DNA of 64,000 nt from Bradyrhizobium diazoefficiens (GCF_016599855.1 NZ_CP067041.1:2728001-2792000), one strand, 5' to 3'. Positions 33,520-43,563 are shown, counted from the first letter of the stretch. Notes: generated from the sequence alone by a model not told the origin. Program-made: numbers and translations.

Positions 33520-36494
33520 ACCACTCCGCGCCGGGAAACGCGGACAAGCATGGTGAGAGCCTGGCCGCGCGCTTCGTGGAGGCTCCCCATATTGCCGCTT
33601 CCACAATCGACGAACGAAGTTTTGAAAGCTGGCTGGCCGAGCTCGAGCCGGCACAATCGGCCCGTCTGAAAGCCTTATTGGTCCATCCTTTTGCCCGGGA
33701 AATCCTGGCCGGAACCGCGGAATTCTCGCCTTATCTGTTCGATCTGGTGCGCGCCGATCCGCTTCGCCTGATCCGGCTGCTCGAATGCGATCCGGATGTG
33801 CATCTCGCCGCGCTGATTGCGGAGGCAGGGGGCGCCGTGCTCGCCGCCCCCGACGAAGCCGAGGTGATGCGGCTGCTTCGCCGCATGAAGGCGGAGGCGG
33901 CGCTCCTGATCGCGCTTTGCGATATCGGCGGGGTCTGGCCGGTGATGCGAGTGACGGCCGCACTGACCGACCTCGCGGTCTCCTCGGTGCAGGCAGCGCT
34001 GCAGTATCTGCTGCGGCAGGAAGCCGCGCGTGGCAAGCTCGTGCCGCCCGATCCCGAGGCGCCGGAGGTGGGCTGCGGCCTGATCGTGCTCGCGATGGGC
34101 AAGATGGGCGCGGGCGAGCTGAACTATTCCAGCGACATCGATCTCATCGTGTTCTTCGATCCCGATGCCACGACACTCGCGCCCGACATCGAGCCGCAGC
34201 CGTTCTTCGTTCGGGTGACGCAGGGCATGGCCCGCATCCTCCAGCAGCGCACCTACGACGGCTACGTGTTCCGCGTCGATCTGCGCCTGCGTCCCGATCC
34301 ATCCTCGACACAGGTGGCGATTTCGCGAGATGCCGCGTTGAGCTATTACGAGCGGGAAGGGCGCACCTGGGAGCGCGCGGCAATGATCAAGGCGCGCGCC
34401 TGCGCCGGCGACATCAGGGCAGGCGAGGCGCTGCTCGCCGAGATCGCGCCGTTCGTCTGGCGCAAGCATCTCGACTTCGCCGCCCTTGCCGACGTCCATG
34501 ATATGAAGCGCCGGATGCAGACCTATCGCGGCCAGAGCGAGGTCGCGGTCGAAGGCCATAACGTCAAGGTCGGCCGCGGCGGCATCCGCGAGATCGAATT
34601 CTTCGCCCAGACGCAGCAATTGATCGCGGGCGGCCGTCATCCCGAGCTGCGGGTACGGCCGACGCTCGCCGCGCTCGATGCGCTTGCCGCCAGCAACTGG
34701 ATCACGCCCGCGGCGCGCGACGAATTGACGAAGGCGTATGAATTCCTGCGCCGGGTCGAGCATCGTCTTCAGATGATCGCGGACGAGCAGACCCACGCGT
34801 TACCCGAGGACAAGGAGGGTGTCGAACGCTTTGCCCGGTTCTTCGGCTACGAAAACCGCGACACCTTCGCGCGCGACCTGCTAAATCAGCTCAAGATCGT
34901 GCAGGGACATTACGAGAAGCTGTTCGAGGGTGACGATCCGACCGGCACGGCGAAGCTGCCGGCCCTAGACTACCGTGGCGGTCCGGAGGATCCGCGCCTG
35001 CTCCAGCACCTTGCGACGCTCGGCTTCAAGAAACCGGCCGCCGCGGCGCAGACCGTGCGCGACTGGATCACCGGCGACTACCGCGTGTTTCGCGTTGAGG
35101 CGACGCGCAGCGCCTTCGTCGAGTTCGTGCCCGCGCTGATTGAGGGCCTCGCGCATGCCGAGGAGCCGGATCGCGCGGTCGTCGCGTTCGATGATTTCCT
35201 CGGGGCACTCCAGCGCGGCGGGCGTTTGATCACGCTGCTCAGCCAGAACCGCGACCTCGTCGCGCTCGTTGCGCTGGTCTTGGGCGCCGCACCGCGGCTC
35301 GGCGACATGCTGGCGCGACAGCCGCAGCTCATGGACGGCCTGATAGATCCGCGCTTTTTCGGCGCGATGCCGGACCGGCAGGAACTGTCGGCGCGGCTCG
35401 CCACCACGGTGCAGGACGCGGGCTCCTATGAGGAGTTTCTGGACCGCCTGCGCCTGTTCGGACAGGAGAGTCTGTTCCTGATCGGCACGCGCATCCTGTC
35501 CGGCACCGTCTCGGCGCAGCAGGCGAGCACGGCCTTTGCAGACGTCGCCGAAGGCATCGTCCACACCGTGCATGGTCTCGTGGCCGATCGCTTCGCCGCC
35601 CAGCACGGCCGGATCATGGGGCAGGAGACCGCGATCATCGCGATGGGGCGGCTCGGCAGCCGCGAGATGACTGCGTCCTCGGATCTCGACCTGATCTTGC
35701 TTTACGACTTCGACAGCGAAAGCCCCGACTCGGACGGACCGAAGTCGCTGCAAGGCGCGCATTATTTCGCCCGCTTGACCCAGCGCCTGATCAGCGCCTT
35801 CACGACGCGTACCAATTACGGCGTGCTCTATGAAATTGACATGCGGCTGCGCCCCTCCGGGCGTGCCGGCCCGGTAGCGTCAAGTCTTGTCTCCTTCGCG
35901 GACTATCAGGCCAATGAGGCTTGGACCTGGGAGCACATGGCCCTGACGCGCGCCCGCGTGGTGTCGGCGTCAGGCGAATTCCGCGAGCGGATCGAACAAA
36001 TCATCCGCGAGGTGCTGACCCGCCGGCGCGACCCGACCATCACCGCTAACGACGTCGCCGACATGCGCCGCGCGATCGCGCAGGAGAAGGGCGAGACCGA
36101 CTGTTGGGATCTCAAGCATGCCGCGGGGGGAATGGTCGATATCGACTTCATCGCGCAATATCTGCAGCTCGTCCATGCCCACGACAAGCCGGCGATCCTC
36201 GATGTCAGTACGGTGCACGTGCTGGAGAATGCCGCGAAGCTCGGCGTGCTTCCGCAGTCGGAAGCGGTGATCCTGCGCGCTGCGGCGCGGCTCTATCACG
36301 ATCTGACCCAGATCCTGCGGCTTTGCGTCAGCGACCGCTTCAAGCCGGAAACCGCAGGCACTGACCTCCTGCGGGTGATGGCGCGCGCCGGCGATGCGCC
36401 GGACTTCTCCTCGCTCGAGGCGCGCGTGAAGGAGACGCAAGGCGAAGTGCGGCGCGTGTTCAGTGCGCTTCTGGAAGGGAAGTCGTCTGCTTGA
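33516..36494 (+). CDS. glnE: Glutamine synthetase adenylyltransferase/deadenylyltransferase
   Basis: A 992-residue bifunctional enzyme that adds AMP to, or removes it from, glutamine synthetase in response to PII and glutamine. Two nucleotidyltransferase domains are visible. The N-terminal (deadenylylating) one has MGKMGAGELNYSSDIDLIVF at about residues 194-213. The C-terminal (adenylylating) one has MGRLGSREMTASSDLDLILL at about 710-729. Helical regulatory regions lie between and after them. Full length for the family. It overlaps the kinase gene by 4 bases and its last 35 bases overlap, tail to tail, the end of fdsD on the other strand. Confidence 0.97.
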   Translation: MNHSAPGNADKHGESLAARFVEAPHIAASTIDERSFESWLAELEPAQSARLKALLVHPFAREILAGTAEFSPYLFDLVRADPLRLIRLLECDPDVHLAALIAEAGGAVLAAPDEAEVMRLLRRMKAEAALLIALCDIGGVWPVMRVTAALTDLAVSSVQAALQYLLRQEAARGKLVPPDPEAPEVGCGLIVLAMGKMGAGELNYSSDIDLIVFFDPDATTLAPDIEPQPFFVRVTQGMARILQQRTYDGYVFRVDLRLRPDPSSTQVAISRDAALSYYEREGRTWERAAMIKARACAGDIRAGEALLAEIAPFVWRKHLDFAALADVHDMKRRMQTYRGQSEVAVEGHNVKVGRGGIREIEFFAQTQQLIAGGRHPELRVRPTLAALDALAASNWITPAARDELTKAYEFLRRVEHRLQMIADEQTHALPEDKEGVERFARFFGYENRDTFARDLLNQLKIVQGHYEKLFEGDDPTGTAKLPALDYRGGPEDPRLLQHLATLGFKKPAAAAQTVRDWITGDYRVFRVEATRSAFVEFVPALIEGLAHAEEPDRAVVAFDDFLGALQRGGRLITLLSQNRDLVALVALVLGAAPRLGDMLARQPQLMDGLIDPRFFGAMPDRQELSARLATTVQDAGSYEEFLDRLRLFGQESLFLIGTRILSGTVSAQQASTAFADVAEGIVHTVHGLVADRFAAQHGRIMGQETAIIAMGRLGSREMTASSDLDLILLYDFDSESPDSDGPKSLQGAHYFARLTQRLISAFTTRTNYGVLYEIDMRLRPSGRAGPVASSLVSFADYQANEAWTWEHMALTRARVVSASGEFRERIEQIIREVLTRRRDPTITANDVADMRRAIAQEKGETDCWDLKHAAGGMVDIDFIAQYLQLVHAHDKPAILDVSTVHVLENAAKLGVLPQSEAVILRAAARLYHDLTQILRLCVSDRFKPETAGTDLLRVMARAGDAPDFSSLEARVKETQGEVRRVFSALLEGKSSA

Positions 36495-36696
36495 GTGAGG
36501 TGAGGGCTTCGAGCACGTTCGGCTCGAGGCCTGCGCCGCCGGCATCGAGATGCGCGAAGATCGCCCGCTTCATCCGGGGATCCCAGAATTTCTCGATATG
36601 ATCGGCGATCCCGGGCACAGCCTTGTCGTGGCCCTGGCTGCGAAAGAACGTGCCGATCTGGTTGGCCATGTAGACGAGGCGGTCAGGCGACGACAT
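36460..36696 (-). CDS. fdsD: Formate dehydrogenase delta subunit
   Basis: A 78-residue small protein (MSSPDRLVYMANQIGTFF, then HIEKFWDPRMKRAIFAHL) matching FdsD, needed for assembly of the molybdenum formate dehydrogenase. The start at 36696 lies inside the end of fdhD (14-base overlap), so it is translated from the same transcript. The final 35 bases overlap glnE convergently. Last gene of fdsGBA-fdhD-fdsD. Confidence 0.92.
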   Translation of the reverse strand: MSSPDRLVYMANQIGTFFRSQGHDKAVPGIADHIEKFWDPRMKRAIFAHLDAGGAGLEPNVLEALTSLKQTTSLPEAH

Positions 36697-37513
36697 CGAT
36701 AATCTCCTGAGCACGTTGAGCCGTGACGCGGCTCTGGTGCGTGAACACTTCAAATCCGTCACTGCGGGCAATTGCAATCAGCGTGATGCCGGCAGCAGTG
36801 GCGGTGCGCACCGCAAGCGCGGTGGGCGCGGAGACCGCGACCATCACCGGCGCGCCGATGGCGGCCGTCTTCTGCACCATCTCGACCGAGACGCGGCTCG
36901 TCAGCAGCACCATGCCCACGCTAGCATCCGTCCGGCTGCGCGCCAGCGAACCTGCGAGCTTGTCGAGCGCGTTGTGCCGGCCGACGTCCTCGCGCAGGGC
37001 CGCAATGCCGTTCGATGGCGACCAGAAAGCCGCGGCGTGGACCGCGCGGGTCTGCATGTTGATCGACTGCAGCGGAGCGATCGACTGCATTGCCGTCATG
37101 ATCTGCTGTGGCGTGAAGGTGTGTCCCTGCGGCACGACAGAAGCGGGCCGCACGGCTTCGCCGATGGAGTCGATGCCGCAGATGCCGCAGCCGGTCGGGC
37201 CGGCGATGTGACGGCGTCGTTCGCTGATGCGTCCGGCGACTTCCGAGGCCAGCCACATCCGCAGCTCGATCCCTTCGTCGAGTCGGACCACCTCGAGCGA
37301 GCGGATCTCGTCGACCGATTTGACGATGCCTTCGTCCAGGCTGAAGCCGACGGCAAAATCTTCCAGGTTCTGCGGCGTGCCCATCATCACGGCATAGGTG
37401 CCGCCATTATAGGTCAGCGCCAGCGGCGTCTCCTCCGGGATCAACCGCATCCCTTCGGACGCGGCACCGTCACGCCAGATATCGCGGTCGATGGCCTGGA
37501 CCGGTACGTGCAT
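36683..37513 (-). CDS. fdhD: Formate dehydrogenase accessory sulfurtransferase FdhD
   Basis: A 276-residue protein that transfers sulfur from IscS-type desulfurase to the molybdenum cofactor before its insertion into FdsA. The key cysteine pair is in GPTGCGICG (about residues 110-118). The family blocks EETPLALTYNGGTYAVMMGT and REDVGRHNALDK are clear. The ATG at 37513 is 4 bases past the fdsA stop; a longer open frame upstream is fdsA read in another frame. Confidence 0.95.
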   Translation of the reverse strand: MHVPVQAIDRDIWRDGAASEGMRLIPEETPLALTYNGGTYAVMMGTPQNLEDFAVGFSLDEGIVKSVDEIRSLEVVRLDEGIELRMWLASEVAGRISERRRHIAGPTGCGICGIDSIGEAVRPASVVPQGHTFTPQQIMTAMQSIAPLQSINMQTRAVHAAAFWSPSNGIAALREDVGRHNALDKLAGSLARSRTDASVGMVLLTSRVSVEMVQKTAAIGAPVMVAVSAPTALAVRTATAAGITLIAIARSDGFEVFTHQSRVTAQRAQEIIDVVA

Positions 37514-37517
37514 CCGG

Positions 37518-40391
37518 CTACTCCGCGGCCTCGGCCGGCGCGATGCGGCGAGAGTGCCGCGCCTGCGCGTCATAGCTCTTCTGCCAGTCGGACGGGCCAT
37601 TCGACGGCGAGATCTGCACCGCCGTGACCTTGTATTCGGGACAATTGGTCGCCCAGTCCGAATAGTCCGTCGTGATGACGTTGGCCTGCGTGTCCGGGTG
37701 ATGGAAGGTGGTGTAGACGACGCCGGGCGCGACACGGTCGGTGATCTCCACGCGCAACGTCGTCTCGCCGGCACGGCTCGTCAATCGCACCCAGTCGCCG
37801 TCGCGTACGCCGCGGTGCTCGGCGTCGTGCGGATGGATCTCCAGCCGGTCCTCGGCATGCCACACCACATTATCGGTGCGCCTCGTCTGCGCGCCGACAT
37901 TGTACTGGCTGAGGATGCGGCCGGTGGTGAGCAGCAGCGGGAAGCGCGGGCCGGTGCGCTCGTCGGTCGCGACATATTCGGTGACGATGAACTTGCCTTT
38001 GCCGCGGACGAAGCCGTCGATGTGCATCACCGGCGTACCTGCCGGTGCCTTCTCGTTGCAAGGCCACTGCACCGAGCCGAGCTCGTCGAGCCTCGCATAG
38101 GAAACGCCGGCAAAGGTCGGCGTCAGTGCCGCGATCTCGTCCATGATCTCGGACGGATGGCTGTAGTTCATCTCGAAGCCCATCGCCTTGGCGAGGCCGA
38201 TGGTGACTTCCCAGTCCGCCATGCCGTTCTTCGGCGTCATCACCTTGCGCACGCGCTGGATGCGGCGCTCGGCATTGGTGAAGGTGCCATCCTTCTCGAG
38301 GAAGCTCGAGCCGGGCAGGAAGACATGGGCGTAGTTGGCGGTCTCGTTCAGGAAGAGATCATGAACGATCACGCATTCCATCGCCGACAGCGCCGCCACC
38401 ACATGCTTGGTGTTGGGATCGGATTGCAGGATGTCCTCGCCCTGCACGTAAAGGCCCATGAAGGTGCCCTCGACAGCAGCGTCGAACATGTTGGGGATGC
38501 GCAGGCCCGGCTCGGGGTTGAGCTTGACGTTCCACATCGCCTCGAACTGCTCGCGGACGGCGTCGCCTGCGATATGGCGGTAGCCCGGCAGCTCGTGCGG
38601 GAACGAGCCCATGTCGCAAGAGCCCTGCACGTTGTTCTGGCCGCGCAGCGGGTTCACGCCGACGCCGGGACGGCCGATATTGCCGGTCGCCATCGCGAGG
38701 TTGGCGATCGCGATCACGGTGGTCGAGCCCTGGCTGTGCTCGGTGACGCCGAGACCGTAATAAATCGCGCCGTTGCCGCCGGTGGCGTAGATGCGGGCAG
38801 CTTCGCGCAGGTCCTTCGGATCGACGCCGGTGAGGATTGCGGTGGCTTCCGGGCTGTTGTTCGGCCGGGCGACGAAGCTCGCCCATTCCTCGAACTCGCT
38901 CCAGTCGCAGCGCTCGCGGACGAAGGCTTCGTCGACGAGACCCTCAGTGACGATGACATGGGCAAGCGCCGTCATCACCGCGACATTGGTGCCGGGCATC
39001 AGCGGCAGATGCAGCGCTTTCACATGCGGCGATTCCACCATCTCGGTTCGCCGCGGATCGATCACGATCAGCCGGGCGCCCTGGCGCAGCCGCTTCTTCA
39101 GCCGCGAGGCGAACACCGGGTGGGCCGAAGCCGGATTGGCCCCGATCAAGACCACGACGTCGGTGTCCTCGACCGAGTCGAAATCCTGCGTTCCGGCCGA
39201 GGTTCCGAAGGTCACCGAGAGCCCATAGCCGGTCGGCGAATGGCAGACGCGGGCGCAAGTGTCGACATTGTTGTTGCCGAAGCCGGCGCGGATCAGCTTC
39301 TGCACCAGATAGGTTTCCTCATTGGTGCAACGCGACGATGTGATGCCGCCGATCGCATCACGGCCGTATTTCGTCTGGATGCCGCGCATCCTGGTCGCGG
39401 CGAACGAGAACGCCTCATCCCATGACACTTCACGCCAGGGATCCTCGATCCGCTCGCGGATCATCGGGTTGAGAATGCGCTCCTTGTGGGTCGTGTAGCC
39501 CCAGGCAAAGCGCCCCTTGACGCAGGAGTGACCGCGATTGGCCTTGCCGTCCTTGTACGGCACCATGCGCACGACTTCCTCGCCGCGCATCTCGGCCTTG
39601 AACGCGCAGCCGACGCCGCAATAGGCGCAGGTGGTGACGACGGAGTGCTCGGGCTGGCCGATCTCGATCACCGATTTTTCCGTCAGCGTCGCGGTCGGGC
39701 AGGCCTGCACACAGGCGCCGCAGGAGACGCATTCGGAGCCCAGGAAGCTCTCGTTCATGCCGGGCGAGACGCGGCTGTCGAACCCGCGGCCGGAAATGGT
39801 CAGCGCGAAGGTGCCTTGCACTTCCTCGCAGGCGCGGACGCAGCGCGAGCAGACGATGCACTTGGAGGGATCGTAGGTGAAGTACGGGTTGGACTCGTCC
39901 TTCGGCATCCAGGCGGCGTTGATCTCGCCATTGGATTTCGCGAAGACGTGGTTCTCGCCCTCATAGCCGTAGCGCACCTCGCGCAGGCCGACGGCGCCCG
40001 CCATATCCTGCAACTCGCAATCGCCATTGGCGCCACAGGTGAGGCAGTCGAGCGGATGGTCGGAGATGTAGAGCTCCATCACGCCCTTGCGCAGCTGCTT
40101 CAGCCGCTCGCTCTGCGTGTGGACGACGAGGCCGTTCATGACAGGCGTGGTGCAGGAGGCCGGCGTGCCGGCGCGGCCCTCGATCTCGACGACGCAGAGA
40201 CGGCAGGAGCCGAACGCGTCGACCATGTCGGTCGCGCACAGTTTGGGGATCTGGTGGCCGGCGTCCATCGCGGCACGCATGATCGAGGTGCCCTCGGGCA
40301 CCGTGACCTCTTTGCCGTCGATGGTCAGTGTGACCATCGTTTCCGATTTGGAGCGCGGCGTGCCGTAGTCGATTTCTTCGATCAGAGACAT
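37518..40391 (-). CDS. fdsA: NAD-dependent formate dehydrogenase alpha subunit (Mo)
   Basis: A 957-residue catalytic subunit that oxidises formate to CO2. Order: N-terminal ferredoxin-like [2Fe-2S] domain (cysteines near residues 46-72), NuoG-like His/Cys cluster region, two [4Fe-4S] motifs (CIVCSRCVRAC and CVSCGACVQAC), then the molybdopterin domain opening with CAYCGVGC. The probable Mo-ligating cysteine is in CARVCHSP, about residue 380. The C-terminal dinucleotide-binding domain has TGRILSQYN and ARVCH-family partners. It uses bis-MGD and works with FdsB and FdsG in the cytoplasm. 10 bases downstream of fdsB. Confidence 0.97.
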   Translation of the reverse strand: MSLIEEIDYGTPRSKSETMVTLTIDGKEVTVPEGTSIMRAAMDAGHQIPKLCATDMVDAFGSCRLCVVEIEGRAGTPASCTTPVMNGLVVHTQSERLKQLRKGVMELYISDHPLDCLTCGANGDCELQDMAGAVGLREVRYGYEGENHVFAKSNGEINAAWMPKDESNPYFTYDPSKCIVCSRCVRACEEVQGTFALTISGRGFDSRVSPGMNESFLGSECVSCGACVQACPTATLTEKSVIEIGQPEHSVVTTCAYCGVGCAFKAEMRGEEVVRMVPYKDGKANRGHSCVKGRFAWGYTTHKERILNPMIRERIEDPWREVSWDEAFSFAATRMRGIQTKYGRDAIGGITSSRCTNEETYLVQKLIRAGFGNNNVDTCARVCHSPTGYGLSVTFGTSAGTQDFDSVEDTDVVVLIGANPASAHPVFASRLKKRLRQGARLIVIDPRRTEMVESPHVKALHLPLMPGTNVAVMTALAHVIVTEGLVDEAFVRERCDWSEFEEWASFVARPNNSPEATAILTGVDPKDLREAARIYATGGNGAIYYGLGVTEHSQGSTTVIAIANLAMATGNIGRPGVGVNPLRGQNNVQGSCDMGSFPHELPGYRHIAGDAVREQFEAMWNVKLNPEPGLRIPNMFDAAVEGTFMGLYVQGEDILQSDPNTKHVVAALSAMECVIVHDLFLNETANYAHVFLPGSSFLEKDGTFTNAERRIQRVRKVMTPKNGMADWEVTIGLAKAMGFEMNYSHPSEIMDEIAALTPTFAGVSYARLDELGSVQWPCNEKAPAGTPVMHIDGFVRGKGKFIVTEYVATDERTGPRFPLLLTTGRILSQYNVGAQTRRTDNVVWHAEDRLEIHPHDAEHRGVRDGDWVRLTSRAGETTLRVEITDRVAPGVVYTTFHHPDTQANVITTDYSDWATNCPEYKVTAVQISPSNGPSDWQKSYDAQARHSRRIAPAEAAE

Positions 40392-40401
40392 TGTCGTTCT
40401 C

Positions 40402-41958
40402 CTATTCCGCGGCCTGAAGCTTGGTCGGGGCCGGGACGAAGTCCTCCCGGAAGTGCTTCAATGCGCTGAGCACGGGGTAGGGCGTGAAGCCGCCGAGTGC
40501 GCAGAGCGAGCCGAATTTCATGGTGTTGCAGAGGTCTTCGACGAGCGCGAGGTTTTCGCTGACGCGTTCGCCGTTGATGATCTTCTCGATGGTCTCGACG
40601 CCGCGGGTCGAACCGATCCGGCAGGGCGTGCACTTGCCGCAGGATTCGATGGTGCAGAACTCCATCGCAAAGCGGGCCTGCCTGCGCATGTCGACACTGT
40701 CGTCGAACACGACGATGCCGCCATGGCCGATCAGGCCCTCGCGTGCGGCGAAGGCTTCGTAGTCGAACGGCGTGTCGAACAGCGCGCGCGGGAAGTAGGC
40801 GCCGAGCGGGCCGCCGACCTGCACGGCGCGAACCGGGCGGCCGGTGAACGTGCCGCCGCCGATGTCGTCGACGAGCTCGCCGAGCGTCACGCCGAACGCC
40901 GTCTCGAACAACCCGCCCTGGCGGATGTTGCCGGCGAGCTGGATCGGCATCGTGCCGCGTGACCGGCCCATGCCGAAATCGGCGTAGGCCTTGGCGCCTT
41001 CGGCGAGGATGAAGGGGATGGCCGCGAACGACAGCACGTTGTTGATGACGGTCGGCTTGCCGAACAGGCCGTGATGCGCCGGCAGCGGCGGTTTTGCCCG
41101 AACTAGTCCGCGGCGGCCTTCGAGACTTTCGAGCAGCGACGTCTCCTCGCCGCAGACATAGGCGCCAGCGCCGACGCGGACTTCGAGATCGAAGCTGTAG
41201 GTCGAACCGACGATCTTGTCGCCGAGATAGCCGCCGCGCCGCGCCGCCACGATGGCAGCATTCATCGCTTCGACCGCGTGCGGATATTCACTGCGGATGT
41301 AGATATAGCCCTTGGTCGCGCCGACGGTGATGCCGGCGATGGTCATGCCCTCGATGACGAGGAAGGGATCGCCTTCCATGATCATGCGATCGGCGAAGGT
41401 GCCGCTGTCGCCTTCGTCGGCGTTGCAGACGATGAATTTGCGGTCGGCCTTGGCCTGCGCCACCGTCTTCCATTTGATGCCGGTCGGAAAGCCCGCGCCG
41501 CCGCGGCCGCGCAACCCGGATGCGGTGACCTCGGTCAGGATCGCGTCCGAGCCGAGCCATAGCGCGCGCTCCAGGCCCTTGTAGCCGCCATGGGCGCGGT
41601 AATCCCCGTGCGAGCGCGGATCGATCACGCCGCAGCGGGCGAAGGTGAGGCGGGTCTGGCGCTTGAGCCAGGGAATTTCGTCTGCCACGCCGAGTTGCAA
41701 CGGGTGCGGTCCATTGCTCGTCATGGAGCCGAATACGGAGGCAACGTCCTCCGCGCTGACCGGTCCATACGCAACCCGGCCCTTGGGGGTTGCGACTTCG
41801 ACCATCGGTTCCAGCCAGCACAGCCCGCGCGAGCCGGTCCTGATGATCTCGACCGGCAGGCCCCGCTTGGTCGCAACCTGCTCGAACGCTGTGGCAATTT
41901 CATCGGCGCCGACGGCAACCGCGGCGGCGTCACGGGGAATGAAGATTCGCATGTTCAT
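40402..41958 (-). CDS. fdsB: Formate dehydrogenase beta subunit (NuoF-like)
   Basis: A 518-residue diaphorase subunit. After a thioredoxin-like N-terminal part (about 1-110) comes the NuoF-like core. It has the NADH-binding GRGGAGFPTGIKW, FMN-site residues in CNADEGDSGTFADR, and a [4Fe-4S] motif ESCGKCTPCRIGS near residue 435. It passes electrons from FdsA to NAD+. The ATG at 41958 overlaps the fdsG stop by 4 bases; a second in-frame ATG lies two codons later. Upstream frame extension is fdsG read in another frame. Confidence 0.96.
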   Translation of the reverse strand: MNMRIFIPRDAAAVAVGADEIATAFEQVATKRGLPVEIIRTGSRGLCWLEPMVEVATPKGRVAYGPVSAEDVASVFGSMTSNGPHPLQLGVADEIPWLKRQTRLTFARCGVIDPRSHGDYRAHGGYKGLERALWLGSDAILTEVTASGLRGRGGAGFPTGIKWKTVAQAKADRKFIVCNADEGDSGTFADRMIMEGDPFLVIEGMTIAGITVGATKGYIYIRSEYPHAVEAMNAAIVAARRGGYLGDKIVGSTYSFDLEVRVGAGAYVCGEETSLLESLEGRRGLVRAKPPLPAHHGLFGKPTVINNVLSFAAIPFILAEGAKAYADFGMGRSRGTMPIQLAGNIRQGGLFETAFGVTLGELVDDIGGGTFTGRPVRAVQVGGPLGAYFPRALFDTPFDYEAFAAREGLIGHGGIVVFDDSVDMRRQARFAMEFCTIESCGKCTPCRIGSTRGVETIEKIINGERVSENLALVEDLCNTMKFGSLCALGGFTPYPVLSALKHFREDFVPAPTKLQAAE

Positions 41959-42443
41959 CGCTGCGCCTCCGCGACCAGCGCATCGATGCGCTTTTCGTCG
42001 AGCCGGCCGACGAGGCGGCCATCGAGCATCGCGGACGGCGCGGTCGCGCACAGCCCGAGGCAATAGATCGGCTCCAGCGTGACGCGATCATCGGCCGTGG
42101 TGTTGCCGAGCAAGACGCCAAGCTTGGCCTCGGCGCGCGCAGCCAGCGCATCGCCGCCCGCGGCCTGGCAGGCCTCGGCGCGGCACAGCTTCAGCACGTG
42201 GCGGCCGGCCGGCTTGTGGCGGAAGTCATGGTAGAAGGTGAAGACGCCGTGGACCTCGGCGCGCGACAGATTCAGCGCCTGCGCCACCATCGGAATCGCC
42301 GCCTCCGGCACATAGCCGAATGCCTCCTGGAGCGCGTGGAGGATGACGAGCGTGGCGCCTTCCTGCTTGGCATGTTCGGCGATGATCTCGGCGCCGCGCG
42401 TCTCGTTCCAAGGCTCGTAGGAAGGTTCGTAAACCGCTGTCAT
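41955..42443 (-). CDS. fdsG: Formate dehydrogenase gamma subunit (NuoE-like)
   Basis: A 162-residue thioredoxin-like [2Fe-2S] protein. Four ligand cysteines are visible, in LCRAEACQ and YCLGLCATAP (about residues 97-102 and 138-142). The helical N-terminal domain has LVILHALQEAFGYVPEAA. It is the first gene of the operon; the ATG at 42443 faces a 223-base region shared with the divergent LysR gene. Confidence 0.95.
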   Translation of the reverse strand: MTAVYEPSYEPWNETRGAEIIAEHAKQEGATLVILHALQEAFGYVPEAAIPMVAQALNLSRAEVHGVFTFYHDFRHKPAGRHVLKLCRAEACQAAGGDALAARAEAKLGVLLGNTTADDRVTLEPIYCLGLCATAPSAMLDGRLVGRLDEKRIDALVAEAQR

Positions 42444-42666
42444 TCTCGTTCTCAAATTGAGCGTCCCTGCCGCGCAAACTATTTGGAATCGCTCGAAGAT
42501 CAATAAAGCTGTCTCATGCTGCGATTGCGAATTCAGATCGATTGAGAAACGCAATAGGTCGATACGAAGGGGTGATGAAACTTGGATCGGTTGCCGGTTT
42601 TTGCGTGTTGGTGCAGGCCGGGCGTGATAGCTTGTACGCCACGACGGACATGCAGGGGACGGACGG
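42444..42666. promoter_or_regulatory. Divergent control region between fdsG and the LysR gene
   Basis: 223 bases that must hold the fds operon promoter and the regulator promoter. A short AT-rich core (42500-42515) and a widely spaced dyad, ATTGCG and CGCAAT, near 42525-42555 are visible. A specific LysR T-N11-A box cannot be fixed by eye. Confidence 0.45.
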
Positions 42667-43560
42667 TTGATCGATAAGCTTGAACTGCTGCTGGCGCTGG
42701 CCAAGGAGCGGCATTTTGGACGGGCGGCAGAGGTCTGCGGCGTCACCCAGCCGACGATGTCGACCGGGCTGAAGCAGCTCGAGGAGATCCTCGGCGTGAT
42801 GCTGGTCCAGCGCGGGTCTCGATTTCAGGGCTTCACCCCCGAGGGCGAACGGGCGCTGGACTGGGCGCGGCGGATCGTCGGCGACGCGCGCGCGATGCGC
42901 GACGAGATCAATGGACTGAAGCATCAGCTCTCCGGCGAGATCCGCATTGCGGCGATCCCGACCGTGCTCGGCATGGTCGCGTCGCTGACGACGCCGTTCC
43001 GCGCGCGGCATCCCGAGGTGCGTTTCAGCATCCGGTCGACGACCTCATCGGAGGTGCTCGGGTTGCTCGAGAACCTCGAGGTCGATGCGGGGCTGACCTA
43101 TATCGAGAACGAGCCGATCGGCAAGGTGCGCACCATTCCGCTCTACAATGAGAGCTATCGCTTGCTCACCGCCCCCGATGCGATGTTCGGGGATCGCGAG
43201 ACGGTGACCTGGACCGAGGTCGGGCAAGTGCCGCTGTGCCTGCTCACGCCCGACATGCAGAACCGCCGCATCATCGATCGCGCGCTACGATCGGTCGGTG
43301 CGGAGGCGACGCCGACGCTGACGTCGAATTCGCTGCTCGTGCTGTACACGCACGTCAAGACGGGACGCTGGGCCAGCGTGATGCCGGCCAAGCTCGCCGA
43401 GACGCTTGGCCTCTCCGACAAGGTCCGCTCGATCCCGATCACCGATCCCGAGGTCAATTACAGCATTGGCCTCGTGATCCCGCAGCGCGATCCCATGACA
43501 CCGCTGATCGCCGCGCTGGTCAATGTCGCGCGCGAGGTGGCGCCGACGCTGCAATCGTAA
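42667..43560 (+). CDS. LysR-family regulator, probably of the fds operon
   Basis: A 297-residue LysR regulator. The winged helix-turn-helix is at about residues 1-60 (FGRAAEVCGVTQPTMSTGLKQLE). The effector domain runs from about residue 88 to the end. The only possible start is TTG 42667: an in-frame TAG lies at 42628 and there is no ATG or GTG between. AGGGGAC is just upstream. The TTG start may keep expression low. Divergence from fdsG suggests it controls formate dehydrogenase, as FdsR does in Cupriavidus; the inducer is presumably formate (inference). Confidence 0.92.
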   Translation: MIDKLELLLALAKERHFGRAAEVCGVTQPTMSTGLKQLEEILGVMLVQRGSRFQGFTPEGERALDWARRIVGDARAMRDEINGLKHQLSGEIRIAAIPTVLGMVASLTTPFRARHPEVRFSIRSTTSSEVLGLLENLEVDAGLTYIENEPIGKVRTIPLYNESYRLLTAPDAMFGDRETVTWTEVGQVPLCLLTPDMQNRRIIDRALRSVGAEATPTLTSNSLLVLYTHVKTGRWASVMPAKLAETLGLSDKVRSIPITDPEVNYSIGLVIPQRDPMTPLIAALVNVAREVAPTLQS

Positions 43561-43563
43561 GGG

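Noticed and set aside
37491..39425. 644-codon plus-strand open frame opposite fdsA
   Set aside because: Antisense shadow of a high-GC gene; the minus-strand frame is unmistakably FdsA and the plus-strand product has no domain features.
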